The notes under the pieces: model-generated
What the model saw: only the letters and a program-made list of their open reading frames with translations
Told to the model about the DNA's origin: nothing
Database searches by the model: none
Made by a program: the position numbers and the translations under genes
Part shown: one piece after another, positions 1 through 8,780 of the stretch
Layout of the letters: each line of letters opens with the position of its first letter
How positions within the stretch are numbered: the stretch's first letter is position 1
Assembly (NCBI RefSeq): GCF_037029465.1
Contig: NZ_JAYMEM010000001.1
Coordinates: 1 to 64,000 of the forward strand
Direction: 5' to 3'
Length of the DNA stretch: 64,000 nt
From: Mesoflavibacter sp037029465
GTDB lineage: Bacteria; Bacteroidota; Bacteroidia; Flavobacteriales; Flavobacteriaceae

Positions 1-3000
1 TGTTACTTGCGTGTCTGCATCGGTTAACATAAATTCTCCAAAACCATCACTGTCTGGATCACAAAACTCTAACGCTGTTGGTGTAAAAGCGGTTGGTGCT
101 TGTTCTACTTGTAACTCTAACGTAGTAGTATCATAACATCCTGTATTTGCGTCTTCTACTCTTACATAAACTATTTGACCATTAGCTAAGTTTGTATATG
201 GGATTGGTAGTGGGTTTGTAGCTGTTTCTGCTTCTGGTAATGTTAAGTAATAACTTGCTACATAACTCGCTATACCACCTGTAACTTCGGTATCTTTTAA
301 TGTTAAATCGATTTGTGTGATACCGTCTGGTATGTTATCGTCACATACTTCTAATGGTGTTGGATCTATTGCTATAACCTCTGGATGTACAGTCACATTT
401 TGTGTTGTTGTTGTTGGACATGCTCCGTTAGTCGTATACTCTACAGTATGTGTTGATCCTGGTAATGCTCCTGTCACTTCTCCTGTTGCAGGATCTATCG
501 TTGCGCCTGTACTTGTTAATGTAAAGGTTCCGCCTGTCATACCTGTGATTGTGGCTATTGCTCCGTCACAGGTTGGGTCTAACGTAAAGCTTGAATCGTC
601 TGCTGGTAATACATTTAATACAAATGTGCTTGTTGCTGGACATTGGGTTGCTGTGGTATATTCTACCGTATAACTTGTTCCTGGAGTTGCCATCGTTACT
701 TCTCCTGTTGATGGATTGATTTGTACAGTATCGCCTGCTGGTGCTGCTGGGTTAAACGTATACGTCCCGCCTGGCATCGCTACTGTATCTACAGTTCCTC
801 CATCACAATTTGGTATCATTGTAAAGCTTGGATCATCTTCTGTTAACGTGGTAACAGTTTGCGTGCTTACTTCTGGACATGGTCCTGATGTGGTATATTC
901 TATCGTATATGTTGTACCGTAATCGCCGCCTGTTACTTCTCCGGTTGCTGCGTCTATTGTTACTGGTGCGCCTGGATCTGGGTTTAAGGCAAACGTTCCG
1001 CCTGTATCTCCTGTTATTGCTACTGTTGCTCCATCACAAGTCGCTGTTGCCGTAAAACTTGGGTCTTCTAATGGATATACTGTTACATCTACTGTTGTCG
1101 ATGCTGGACAAGTACCGTTTGTAGTATGTTCTACTGTATAGGTTGCTCCTGATGTACCATTTGTAATCGTTCCTGTGCCTGAATCTATTAGCGCTCCGTC
1201 GCCTGGTAATGGATTAAAAGCATAGGTTCCGCCTGATGATACTGAACTATCTACTACAGCTCCATCACACGTTGGTTGCATCGTGAAACTCGGGTCATCG
1301 GTAATTAACACTGTAAAGTCTACTGATGTTGTCGTTGGACATGTACCTGTTGTTGTATAGGTTACGGTATGTGTGGATCCGGATGCAGCACCTGTTACTG
1401 TTCCTGTTGCTGAATCTATCATTGCTCCCGTTGTTGTTAATGCAAAGGTTCCGCCTGGCGTTACGACATTACTCATCAATGCGCCATCACACGTTGGTGT
1501 CGCTGTAAAACTTGAATCGTCATTAGCATTTACTATTAAATTAAATAATGGCATCGCAGTTGCACTATAACACGTCGCATCTCCCGCTGCCTCTATTCTT
1601 ACATAGATTGGCTCGTTTGGTCCGCCTACATAAGGACTCGTTAATGCGTTTGTGTCTGAATCTGCTTCTGCAAAACTATTGTGATACGTTACTACATAAT
1701 CTGCTGCTGGTTGTGTTCCTAATATTAATGGCGTCTGACTCTCTAAATCAAATGGCTCTACACCATCATTACTCGGATCATCACATACCTCCATGTCTGG
1801 AGCTGGATTGATTGTAGGTTGAGCTGTAATGTTTAAAGTAAATGTTTCAGACTCATAACAACCTGTATTTAAATACTCTACTCTTACATATATAGTTTGA
1901 GGATTTCCTAGAGTAGCTGTTGTCGTGTAAGTATCTGGTGTTGGTATTGGATTAGTATCAGCATCTGCGTCTGCCTGACTTTCATGATAAGTTATAACTA
2001 AATCTGAAGGGATTGCTGATGGTGCTAATATCGGAGCATCATTTTCTGTTAAATCAAAAATATAAGGTGGTGTTCCTGGATTACACATGTATAAATCATC
2101 TGGCTCTCCATTATCAACCTCAGGGTATACATCGATACAAACTGTTTCAGTATATTCACATCCAAAATCATCAACTGCTCTATAAGTATAACAATATTGT
2201 CCAGCAGCTGGAGGAGCTACTGTTATATCATTTCCACTAGTAGAAATTATTGTAGGGTCTGGATCCCATGCTTCACTAGTAATATTATTTGATGGCGGTA
2301 CTAATGAAGGATCAAAGTTTAAGTTCCATGAAAATAAAGTACCATCATCAGCAGCCCATAAATCCGTAACAACAAAAGTCCAGTTACCATTTAACGGAGA
2401 CCCTATTAAATTATCAAAAGAAGAAGATGCTTGTGCTGAATAAGTCCCGGCAGGAACAGCTCCTCCTACAGTAGTTGCATCATCAATTTCAGTTGTTGCT
2501 GATGGAGAGAAGCAGTAATCCCATCCAACTCCTGGGTTACCATTATCTGCTTGATCAGGAATACCTAAATCGTACCCAGGGTCGTCACCATCTCCATACT
2601 CTGCAAAATAAACTTCAGCTCCGTTTGGAGCAATTAAATAAATATCTAAATCGCCTAAAAAGGAATGCTCTATATTTACACATATATCAGTAATTTGACT
2701 TACATCAGTGATCATTTGACCAGGTCCGTAACAATCAACAGTAATAGTTGATGTGTAAGAAGCTGCTAACCCTGTTGACTGTGTATCTTCTAACCAAGTT
2801 TGATCAAAAATTTCAGGTGCACAATCTTCAAATTGAGGGATTGTTGCAACTCCTGTTAATGTAGTTGATTCTCCAAAACAAATTGAACTATCTACAGCAG
2901 AAGTTCCTGTAAAATCTATCTCAGGTGAAACCCTAACAACCTGACTAATACTATTGATATTTGTACATCCAATAGGATTATCGTCTGAAACAGTTAGCTC

Positions 3001-3642
3001 AACCACATAAATTCCTGGAGATGAGTAAGTCGCTACAACACTTTGTCCTGTAGCTGTTGTTGAATTTCCAAAATCCCAATTATAAGTTGCTCCTGTTCCA
3101 TCTGCCGAGAATGTAGCATTACCATTAAAAGTAACATCTCCTCCAACACATATTAATATTTCACCATCAGTATTTGGAGCAGGAACTGAACTATCTAAAA
3201 CAGCAGTAATATCTTGGCATGGCTCAAAACAACTAATATCCGCAACCCAACCAGTTGTATTAGCAGAACCATCTGAAGTAAACTGAATTGTTAAACAACC
3301 AGAAGCTGTAGATGCTGATATAAAACCTGGATTTGCTGCTGCACCACCGCCAGAATACGTACCTATTACAGCTGCTGTAGTATCATCACCATCATAAATA
3401 GTCATTGAATCAGCATTTAATTGAGTACTAAACTGAGTAAAGTTTAATTCTACAAAGTTTCCTACTACATCAGGGCATATTGTTAAGATAAAATCTTCAT
3501 CATTGCCATAGTTACCTGCACTACCTCCTGAGTCATAAAACACACCTCCACATTGACTCACTGTTGTAGTTTGCATTAAAACATCTTGGGAGTAACCTAA
3601 AACTGAAAATAAAAGCAAAAAAGTATATAATATTTTTCTCAT
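1..3642 (-). CDS. Large secreted modular surface protein (CUB-like, PKD, P-domain, repeats), C-terminus beyond window
   Basis: An uninterrupted minus-strand reading frame of 1214 codons runs from ATG at 3642 off the left edge. Residues 1-19 form a signal peptide ending in GYSQ. A CUB-like domain follows (about 28-138, with QCGGVFYDSGG), then a PKD domain (about 152-230, with YNWDFGN and ELTVSDDNP), a proprotein-convertase P-domain (about 308-441, with HSFLGDLDIYL and GNWTFVVTDLW), two CDD/IYVRVE modules (about 516-700), five DDxSFT repeats (about 705-1085) and another CDD/IYVRVE module (about 1093-1195). Such architectures are typical of flavobacterial type IX-secreted adhesins or gliding-associated proteins, whose C-terminal sorting domain would lie outside the window. 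Secretion route and adhesin role are inferred; the domains are read from sequence. The small secreted protein 11 bases upstream is probably co-transcribed. Confidence 0.9.
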   Translation of the reverse strand, partial: MRKILYTFLLLFSVLGYSQDVLMQTTTVSQCGGVFYDSGGSAGNYGNDEDFILTICPDVVGNFVELNFTQFSTQLNADSMTIYDGDDTTAAVIGTYSGGGAAANPGFISASTASGCLTIQFTSDGSANTTGWVADISCFEPCQDITAVLDSSVPAPNTDGEILICVGGDVTFNGNATFSADGTGATYNWDFGNSTTATGQSVVATYSSPGIYVVELTVSDDNPIGCTNINSISQVVRVSPEIDFTGTSAVDSSICFGESTTLTGVATIPQFEDCAPEIFDQTWLEDTQSTGLAASYTSTITVDCYGPGQMITDVSQITDICVNIEHSFLGDLDIYLIAPNGAEVYFAEYGDGDDPGYDLGIPDQADNGNPGVGWDYCFSPSATTEIDDATTVGGAVPAGTYSAQASSSFDNLIGSPLNGNWTFVVTDLWAADDGTLFSWNLNFDPSLVPPSNNITSEAWDPDPTIISTSGNDITVAPPAAGQYCYTYRAVDDFGCEYTETVCIDVYPEVDNGEPDDLYMCNPGTPPYIFDLTENDAPILAPSAIPSDLVITYHESQADADADTNPIPTPDTYTTTATLGNPQTIYVRVEYLNTGCYESETFTLNITAQPTINPAPDMEVCDDPSNDGVEPFDLESQTPLILGTQPAADYVVTYHNSFAEADSDTNALTSPYVGGPNEPIYVRIEAAGDATCYSATAMPLFNLIVNANDDSSFTATPTCDGALMSNVVTPGGTFALTTTGAMIDSATGTVTGAASGSTHTVTYTTTGTCPTTTSVDFTVLITDDPSFTMQPTCDGAVVDSSVSSGGTYAFNPLPGDGALIDSGTGTITNGTSGATYTVEHTTNGTCPASTTVDVTVYPLEDPSFTATATCDGATVAITGDTGGTFALNPDPGAPVTIDAATGEVTGGDYGTTYTIEYTTSGPCPEVSTQTVTTLTEDDPSFTMIPNCDGGTVDTVAMPGGTYTFNPAAPAGDTVQINPSTGEVTMATPGTSYTVEYTTATQCPATSTFVLNVLPADDSSFTLDPTCDGAIATITGMTGGTFTLTSTGATIDPATGEVTGALPGSTHTVEYTTNGACPTTTTQNVTVHPEVIAIDPTPLEVCDDNIPDGITQIDLTLKDTEVTGGIASYVASYYLTLPEAETATNPLPIPYTNLANGQIVYVRVEDANTGCYDTTTLELQVEQAPTAFTPTALEFCDPDSDGFGEFMLTDADTQVT
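373..1530 (-). repeat. Five tandem DDxSFT repeats inside the surface protein gene
   Basis: Five consecutive units of about 73-80 codons start with DDSSFT or DDPSFT, at about nucleotides 1527, 1300, 1059, 838 and 601 reading leftward. Each has a CDGA/CDGG motif, a GGTFAL or GGTYAF motif, a TGEVTG or TGTVTG motif, and ends with VEYTTNG-CP or similar. They look like beta-sandwich modules of an extended stalk. Neighbouring units have clearly diverged in sequence but keep length and motif order. Confidence 0.85.
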
Positions 3643-3653
3643 GACACCTGTTC

Positions 3654-4121
3654 TTAAAATTGAGATTTAATGTAAATAAAATAATCTGTATTGTCTATTC
3701 GATAAATATTTGTACCATTTCCAAAAAATTGAAGATTATATTTTAGAACATTAAAATTTGATGGATTAAAATTTTTATCATAAGTAAGATTAGAATTATA
3801 ATAATTAAACAAGCCTTGTTTACTTAATAACTCATATTTATCAATGTAGTTTATTAATTCAGAATTTCTTTTTATTTCAATTCTATTTCTCAATAAATGT
3901 TTCAAATCTTTTGCTTTTTGAGGCTTACTCAAAACATATATTTCTAATTTATCTTGATATACTTCTTTAAGCATACTCAACTCTTTAGCAGTAAAAGGTT
4001 CTTCGACATTTTCACCATAATTAACTGGCTGAGTTTTTAATTTTCTATCGCTTTGAGCATTAACGTTTTGCGCAGTAAAAACAACTGCAAAAAAGGAAAC
4101 TAGCAGTAATAAACGTTTCAT
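3654..4121 (-). CDS. Small secreted protein of unknown function
   Basis: This 155-residue protein begins with a clear signal peptide (MKRLLLLVSFFAVVFTAQNVNA), with cleavage likely before QSDRK. The mature part is rich in lysine, asparagine and tyrosine and contains a predicted helical stretch around residues 45-100 with EIYVLSKPQKAKDLKHLL. I do not recognise a family. It lies 11 bases upstream of the large surface protein in the same direction, so the two are probably one transcript and it may accompany that protein in the envelope; this is inference from position. Its start has a 190-base divergent gap to folE on the other side. Confidence 0.75.
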   Translation of the reverse strand: MKRLLLLVSFFAVVFTAQNVNAQSDRKLKTQPVNYGENVEEPFTAKELSMLKEVYQDKLEIYVLSKPQKAKDLKHLLRNRIEIKRNSELINYIDKYELLSKQGLFNYYNSNLTYDKNFNPSNFNVLKYNLQFFGNGTNIYRIDNTDYFIYIKSQF

Positions 4122-4275
4122 AGTATTTTTTGTAATAATAAATTAAGACGGAAAATTAAGAAATTTTTAATAAACATTATGTTAATTCAAAGATGATATT
4201 CACTTTTTTTAAACTTAAACCTCTTCACTCTACAATTATTAACTTTAATTAAACTTTTAAAATTTATTAATTCCT

Positions 4276-4283
4276 TATCTTTG
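4276..4283 (+). promoter_or_regulatory. Probable -7 box for folE-cysS
   Basis: TATCTTTG matches the Bacteroidota -7 consensus TAnnTTTG and lies 31 bases before the folE ATG. No TTG is found at the usual distance upstream, so only half of the promoter is supported. Confidence 0.5.
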
Positions 4284-4314
4284 CAAACTATTTTAAACAT
4301 GACTTTTTACATAA

Positions 4315-5001
4315 ATGAAGATTGATAACTCTGTAGAAAATTTTGACAATAACGATACTATTGGCGAGAACCATATAGCAACAAGTCACGATACTCCTTT
4401 AAGACCTGATGCATTTTCTATTTCTGACAAAGAGAAAATTGAAAGCATAAAAAAAGACGTTACAAATATTATGAATACGCTCGGACTTGACCTAACTGAC
4501 GATAGTCTAAAAGGTACACCAAACCGTGTTGCAAAAATGTTTGTGAACGAAATCTTTGGAGGACTACATCCTGATAAAAAACCTAATGCTTCAACATTTG
4601 ATAACAAATACCAATACGGAGAAATGTTAGTTGAAAAAAACATCACTGTGTATTCTACTTGCGAGCATCATTTATTACCAATAGTAGGACGCGCACACGT
4701 CGCTTATATTTCTAACGGAAATGTTGTAGGACTTTCTAAAATGAATAGAATTGTAGATTACTACGCAAAAAGACCTCAAGTACAAGAGCGTTTAACTATT
4801 CAAATTGTAAAAGAATTACAAGATGTTTTAGGAACCGAAGATGTAGCATGCGTTATAGACGCTAAGCATTTATGCGTAAACTCTAGAGGAATTAGAGACA
4901 TTGAAAGTAGCACAGTAACGTCTGAGTTTGGAGGCGCTTTTAAAAACAAAGAAACTAAACGCGAATTTTTAGATTACATCAAATTAGAGACTAAATTTTA
5001 G
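4315..5001 (+). CDS. folE: GTP cyclohydrolase I
   Basis: FolE converts GTP to 7,8-dihydroneopterin triphosphate, the entry step for tetrahydrofolate and also for queuosine precursors; queE further along this window belongs to the latter pathway. The zinc ligands are visible: Cys116 in TCEHH with His119, and Cys187 in KHLCVNSRG. The substrate-binding region LSKMNRIVDYYAKRPQVQ and the C-terminal EFGGAFK are also present. Residues 1-35 are a variable, acidic N-terminal extension. The 228-residue length is normal for the family. cysS follows after 8 bases, so the two form an operon. Confidence 0.97.
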   Translation: MKIDNSVENFDNNDTIGENHIATSHDTPLRPDAFSISDKEKIESIKKDVTNIMNTLGLDLTDDSLKGTPNRVAKMFVNEIFGGLHPDKKPNASTFDNKYQYGEMLVEKNITVYSTCEHHLLPIVGRAHVAYISNGNVVGLSKMNRIVDYYAKRPQVQERLTIQIVKELQDVLGTEDVACVIDAKHLCVNSRGIRDIESSTVTSEFGGAFKNKETKREFLDYIKLETKF

Positions 5002-5009
5002 TATCAATC

Positions 5010-6494
5010 ATGCAACTTTACCAAAACCAAAATATTAAAATATACAACTCTTTAACAGGAGAAAAAGAACAATTTAAATCAATACATGAAGGCAACGTTG
5101 GTATGTACGTTTGTGGACCAACCGTTTACAGCAACGTACACTTAGGCAACGTTAGGACGTTTATGTCTTTTGATGTTATTTTTAGATATTTAAAATATTT
5201 AGGTTACAAAGTAAGATATGTGCGTAATATTACAGATGCTGGGCATTTAGAGAATGATGCTGATGTAGGCGAAGACCGTATCGCAAAAAAAGCGCGTTTA
5301 GAAGAAATTGAACCTATGGAAGTTGTACAACGTTACACCGTAGATTTTCACAACATTCTAAACACATTTAATTTTTTACCACCAAGTATAGAGCCTACAG
5401 CAACAGGTCATATTATTGAACAAATAGAACTAATCAAAACAATAATTGATAATGGTTTTGCTTATGAAGTAAATGGTTCTGTTTATTTTGATGTACATAA
5501 GTATAACGAAAGCAATGAGTACGGCATTTTAAGTAAGCGTAAACTTGAAGATTTAATTCATAATACACGTGAACTTGATGGACAATCCGACAAGAAAAAC
5601 CCTCAAGATTTTGCACTGTGGAAAAAAGCCGAACCTGCACACATTATGCGTTGGCCATCACCTTGGAGCGATGGTTTCCCTGGTTGGCACTTAGAGTGTA
5701 CAGCAATGAGCACTAAATATTTGGGTGAACATTTTGATATACATGGTGGCGGAATGGATTTAAAATTCCCACATCACGAGTGTGAAATTGCTCAAAATCA
5801 AGCTGCAAAAGGAAAATCGCCAGTCAACTATTGGATGCACGCCAACATGTTAATCATGAATGGTAAAAAAATGGCAAAGTCTACTGGTAATTTTATTTTA
5901 CCCAATGAAATTTTCACAGGAGACAATCCACATATCACTAAAGCATTTACATCAAGTGTTGCTCGTTTCTTTATGCTTCAAGCACACTACAGAAGTATTT
6001 TAGATTTTACAAACGATGGATTATTAGCTAGTGAAAAAGGCTATAATAGATTAATGGAAGCTGTGAAGTCTTTATCAGAATTAAAAACTTCTGAGAAAAG
6101 TAGCATCGATATTAATGCTTGGCAACAAAAGTGTTTTGATGCTATGAATGACGATTTTAATTCACCTATTTTAATAGCCAACCTTTTTGAAGCTGTAAAA
6201 TATATCAATCAAATAAAAGATGGTACAGTAACAATAACTAAAGAAGATTTAGAGACGCTTACAAAAACCATTAACGATTTCACTTTTGATATTTTAGGAT
6301 TAAAAGATGATACTATTCAAACTAATACAGGTACTGACAAACTATCGGGAACTGTAGAGCTTTTAATAAAATTACGTCAAGAAGCAAGAGCTAATAAAGA
6401 CTTTGCTTTAAGTGATAAAATTAGAGACGAATTAGCCGAAGTAGGCATAAAACTTAAAGATGGTAAAGACGGTACAACCTTTACTACAAATTAA
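5010..6494 (+). CDS. cysS: Cysteine--tRNA ligase
   Basis: Class I aminoacyl-tRNA synthetase that charges tRNA-Cys in the cytoplasm. The first zinc cysteine is C35 in YVCGPTVY, the HIGH signature is HLGN at residues 44-47, further zinc ligands are in WHLECTAMS and HHECEIAQ, and the KMSKS loop reads KKMAKSTGN near residue 288. Alanine in place of the first serine of that loop is the only deviation and should be tolerated. The 494-residue length fits the family. It shares a transcript with folE and is followed at once by an intrinsic terminator. Confidence 0.97.
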   Translation: MQLYQNQNIKIYNSLTGEKEQFKSIHEGNVGMYVCGPTVYSNVHLGNVRTFMSFDVIFRYLKYLGYKVRYVRNITDAGHLENDADVGEDRIAKKARLEEIEPMEVVQRYTVDFHNILNTFNFLPPSIEPTATGHIIEQIELIKTIIDNGFAYEVNGSVYFDVHKYNESNEYGILSKRKLEDLIHNTRELDGQSDKKNPQDFALWKKAEPAHIMRWPSPWSDGFPGWHLECTAMSTKYLGEHFDIHGGGMDLKFPHHECEIAQNQAAKGKSPVNYWMHANMLIMNGKKMAKSTGNFILPNEIFTGDNPHITKAFTSSVARFFMLQAHYRSILDFTNDGLLASEKGYNRLMEAVKSLSELKTSEKSSIDINAWQQKCFDAMNDDFNSPILIANLFEAVKYINQIKDGTVTITKEDLETLTKTINDFTFDILGLKDDTIQTNTGTDKLSGTVELLIKLRQEARANKDFALSDKIRDELAEVGIKLKDGKDGTTFTTN

Positions 6495-6500
6495 TATTAA

Positions 6501-6525
6501 ATCCTCTCTACATGAGAGGATTTTT
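6501..6525 (+). terminator. Intrinsic terminator after cysS
   Basis: ATCCTCTC and GAGAGGAT form a perfect 8-base stem around a TACAT loop, followed by TTTT. The yidD start codon is only 12 bases further on. Confidence 0.8.
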
Positions 6526-6536
6526 CATTTTTAACA

Positions 6537-6776
6537 ATGAAAAAACTGATTATCAAACCTTTTTTATTTCTTATAAAAGTCTATCAAACTTTTATATCTC
6601 CATTTACACCAAATACATGTAGATACCAACCAACATGCTCACATTACACTAAAGAAGCGTTGATAACACATGGATTAATAAAAGGTGGTTGGTTAAGTAT
6701 AAAAAGAATTTTTAGCTGTCATCCTTTTGGTGGTAAAGGATTTGACCCAGTTCCTCCAAAAAAAGAAAAAGAATAA
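6537..6776 (+). CDS. yidD: Membrane protein insertion efficiency factor
   Basis: YidD is a small membrane-associated protein that assists YidC-dependent insertion of inner-membrane proteins. All hallmarks are present in 79 residues: an amphipathic N-terminal helix (IKPFLFLIKVYQ), the cysteine-containing core CRYQPTCSHY, the helix ALITHGLIKGGWL and the C-terminal CHPFGGKGFDPVP. It is usually next to rnpA/yidC; here it stands alone behind cysS. The cysS terminator lies just before its ATG with no recognisable promoter between, so it probably depends on read-through or an unusual promoter. The following gene is convergent with a 23-base gap. Confidence 0.95.
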   Translation: MKKLIIKPFLFLIKVYQTFISPFTPNTCRYQPTCSHYTKEALITHGLIKGGWLSIKRIFSCHPFGGKGFDPVPPKKEKE

Positions 6777-6799
6777 CTACTCTATATAAAATTAAGCTA

Positions 6800-7315
6800 T
6801 TACTTAATAGGTATAGTATCTTTTACAATTCTATATTCGTAATAGTCCATTTTATCACCAACTTCAAGCAGTAATTTTTCTGCAACACCAGCATTAACCT
6901 CTAATACAAATTGAGCTTTTGTTTGTGACGGTAAAGATGACTCATCAAAAGGTTGAGCGTTTTCTTGAAAACTAACAATACGCTTATTGTGATCTATAAA
7001 AATTAAATCTAAAGGAAAACGTGTGTTTTTCATGTAAAAACTACGCTCTCTCACATCTGGAAACACAAATAACATACCTTGGTTTTCTTTCATTCCATCA
7101 CGATACATTAAACCGGTTTGGATTTCGTAAGGTGTTTTTGCAATCTCGACATCAAAAATTTTAATAATTGTATCTGTTGTTCCTTTAAAGAACGTAAGTT
7201 CTCCTTCTTTTTTAAATTCGACTTTTACTTGTTCTATGGTTTTCTTTTCTTCTTTACACGAAGTGAAACTAACTGCAAAAACAAGAACTATTAATAGTGC
7301 TTTAAAAAATTTCAT
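6800..7315 (-). CDS. DUF192 family lipoprotein
   Basis: This 171-residue protein has a lipoprotein signal (VSFTSC, lipid-modified Cys20, followed by KEEKK). The rest is a DUF192 domain: EIAKTPYEIQTGLMYR, the hydrophobic strand GMLFVFPD, RSFYMKNTRFPLDLIFID and the C-terminal LEVNAGVAEKLLLEVGD. The molecular function of DUF192 is not established. Its start overlaps the lgt stop by one base (TAATG), so it is translationally coupled to the enzyme that would attach its own lipid anchor. Confidence 0.9.
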   Translation of the reverse strand: MKFFKALLIVLVFAVSFTSCKEEKKTIEQVKVEFKKEGELTFFKGTTDTIIKIFDVEIAKTPYEIQTGLMYRDGMKENQGMLFVFPDVRERSFYMKNTRFPLDLIFIDHNKRIVSFQENAQPFDESSLPSQTKAQFVLEVNAGVAEKLLLEVGDKMDYYEYRIVKDTIPIK

Positions 7316-8241
7316 TAGCTATTTACATTTTTTTGTTTGTACATAAACATAAAGTACAAACCTATAAGAATAAAAGGAATACTTAATAATTGTCCTGTAT
7401 TTAATAACCAATCTGCACGTTCTGGATTTTGAGCTTCTTTAACAAACTCTACAAAAAATCTAACTGTCCAAAGCAACACTAAAAACAACCCAAATAAGAA
7501 ACCTCGTTGTTCTCCTTTATTGGTTTTTAAATAGAAATATATCAGAATTAAAAACACAAAAATATAACTGAAAGACTCATATAACTGTGCAGCGTGACGA
7601 TAAGGCACAGCTTCTAATAAACTTGCAAATTTTGGATTATCGGTTACTGCAGCATAGGCTTTTTTAACGTCTTTAATCCCTGTTTTTTCAACGATTTCAG
7701 ATTTACGGTAATAGTCTTGTACAAAACGCACGCCTAAACTAGAATCTGTTACTTTTCCTATAATTTCAGAGTTTATAAAATTACCTATTCTTATAAATAC
7801 TGCTCCAGAAGCTACTGGTATTACGATGCGGTCTAATATCCACATTAATGATTTGTAAGTATATTTTTTACGATATAAATACATACCTATAATAATACCT
7901 ATTGCTGCACCGTGACTTGCTAACCCTTGAAAGCCTGTAAATTCAAATTCTGGTTTGGTGCGTATTGGCAGAAAGATGCTCAAAAAATCTTGACTAAAAA
8001 GCTCTGGTTGATAAAAAATTACATGACCTAATCTTGCGCCGAGCATAGTTGCTAAAACAGTGTAAATAAATAATGGATCTAGATATTCTATTTTTATTTT
8101 TTCACGTTTAAATATAAAGCTCATTATTTTATGTCCTAAAACAAATGCGACAATCCACATTAAACTATAAAAATGAATTTTAAAGTTTCCTGCTATATCT
8201 ATTCCTGTTATTGGATTCCAGTCAAATTTTAATGCGTACAT
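7315..8241 (-). CDS. lgt: Prolipoprotein diacylglyceryl transferase
   Basis: Lgt transfers diacylglycerol from phosphatidylglycerol to the lipobox cysteine of prolipoproteins in the inner membrane. Seven or so membrane helices are visible, with the family signatures ARLGHVIFYQP, GLASHGAAIGIIIG and the signature arginine/asparagine segment RIGNFINSEIIG. A 35-residue insertion (about 190-225, with KSEIVEKTGIKDVKKAY) makes the protein longer than the E. coli enzyme, which is common in Bacteroidota. The product acts on the several lipoproteins encoded elsewhere in this window. A DUF192 lipoprotein gene is coupled downstream. Confidence 0.96.
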   Translation of the reverse strand: MYALKFDWNPITGIDIAGNFKIHFYSLMWIVAFVLGHKIMSFIFKREKIKIEYLDPLFIYTVLATMLGARLGHVIFYQPELFSQDFLSIFLPIRTKPEFEFTGFQGLASHGAAIGIIIGMYLYRKKYTYKSLMWILDRIVIPVASGAVFIRIGNFINSEIIGKVTDSSLGVRFVQDYYRKSEIVEKTGIKDVKKAYAAVTDNPKFASLLEAVPYRHAAQLYESFSYIFVFLILIYFYLKTNKGEQRGFLFGLFLVLLWTVRFFVEFVKEAQNPERADWLLNTGQLLSIPFILIGLYFMFMYKQKNVNS

Positions 8242-8610
8242 GTTATTTTTTTTACGATTGTAAATATAGTATTTATGCTTTAGTTATAAATAGAATTAAC
8301 GCAGGTTTATTAATTACTTAAAATATTTTAATAAGAAAAAATGTTAAGTCAATTTATATTTCACTTTCATTTTGCCTTGATTCAAAACGAAACAAAAAAT
8401 CATATCAAAATTAGGAAATTGCTAAAGCATCATTCGTTTTCGGAATTACGTGCTTAAAGCTTCGCTTTGCAGCTTCATTCCTTCACTCATTATTTCTGAA
8501 TTTTGACTCTCAATTCTCCGAATTAATTTTAAGGACTTTACTTATATTTTCTCCCTTATTTAAAATTCACAAATCTCAAACGTCTATTAATAAACTTAAT
8601 TTTATAAAAG
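8242..8610. other. Non-coding gap between lgt and the structured element
   Basis: No open frame with coding character was found here on either strand. The first 100 bases are AT-rich and include the lgt upstream region. From about 8370 to 8560 the composition is more mixed, with the stretch TTAAAGCTTCGCTTTGCAGC and several TTC/GAA runs. It resembles dispersed intergenic repeat sequence rather than a decayed gene, but I cannot test copy number from one window. Confidence 0.4.
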
Positions 8611-8709
8611 TTGCGTTAGGGATTGAGCTATTGTTGGAGCACATCTTTGATTGCGACTAGCGAAAGCCCGACGCACTTTTGCCATGAGAAGCAAAAGTGG
8701 GTAACGCCC
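8611..8709 (+). ncRNA. Candidate structured RNA or repeat element
   Basis: The ends pair exactly: GCGTTA (8613-8618) with TAACGC (8702-8707). Inside lies a perfect 9-base hairpin, CACTTTTGC (8674-8682) with GCAAAAGTG (8691-8699), loop CATGAGAA, and GGG at 8619-8621 can pair with the CCC of AAGCCCGACG. This nested arrangement resembles a repeated intergenic element I associate with flavobacterial genomes (GCGTTAGGGATTG ... GCCCGACG ... TAACGCCC). It might be the Flavo-1 RNA family, but I cannot confirm this without a covariance search. The strand is uncertain. A strong bidirectional terminator follows 14 bases later. Confidence 0.45.
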
Positions 8710-8722
8710 AAAATAATGATAT

Positions 8723-8760
8723 AAAAAAGCCTTTCTACATGTAGCAGAAAGGCTTTTTTT
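8723..8760 (-). terminator. Bidirectional intrinsic terminator, secDF and structured element
   Basis: AAAAGCCTTTCT and AGAAAGGCTTTT form a 12-base perfect stem with loop ACATGTAGC; runs of A and T on both sides give a U-tract in either direction. It ends secDF transcription on the minus strand and could end any transcript of the structured element on the plus strand. Confidence 0.85.
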
Positions 8761-8780
8761 ATTATTTGGAGTTTGAGCGA

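Noticed and set aside
373..1530. Tandem array considered as a CRISPR or satellite
   Set aside because: Units are about 220-240 bases, remain in frame and encode a conserved protein motif pattern; there are no short identical repeats with unique spacers.
317..2693. Several plus-strand open frames of 60-118 codons
   Set aside because: They are antisense to the continuous 1214-codon minus-strand frame, have low-complexity translations rich in Val/Ser/Thr or Leu/His, and arise from the repetitive codon usage of that gene.
5866..5890. Degenerate KMSKS loop of CysRS as a sign of inactivation
   Set aside because: KMAKS keeps both lysines and the second serine, and all other signature residues of the enzyme are present.
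8611..8709. tRNA or tmRNA
   Set aside because: No T-loop consensus, no acceptor-stem geometry and no CCA-type end; the fold is different.
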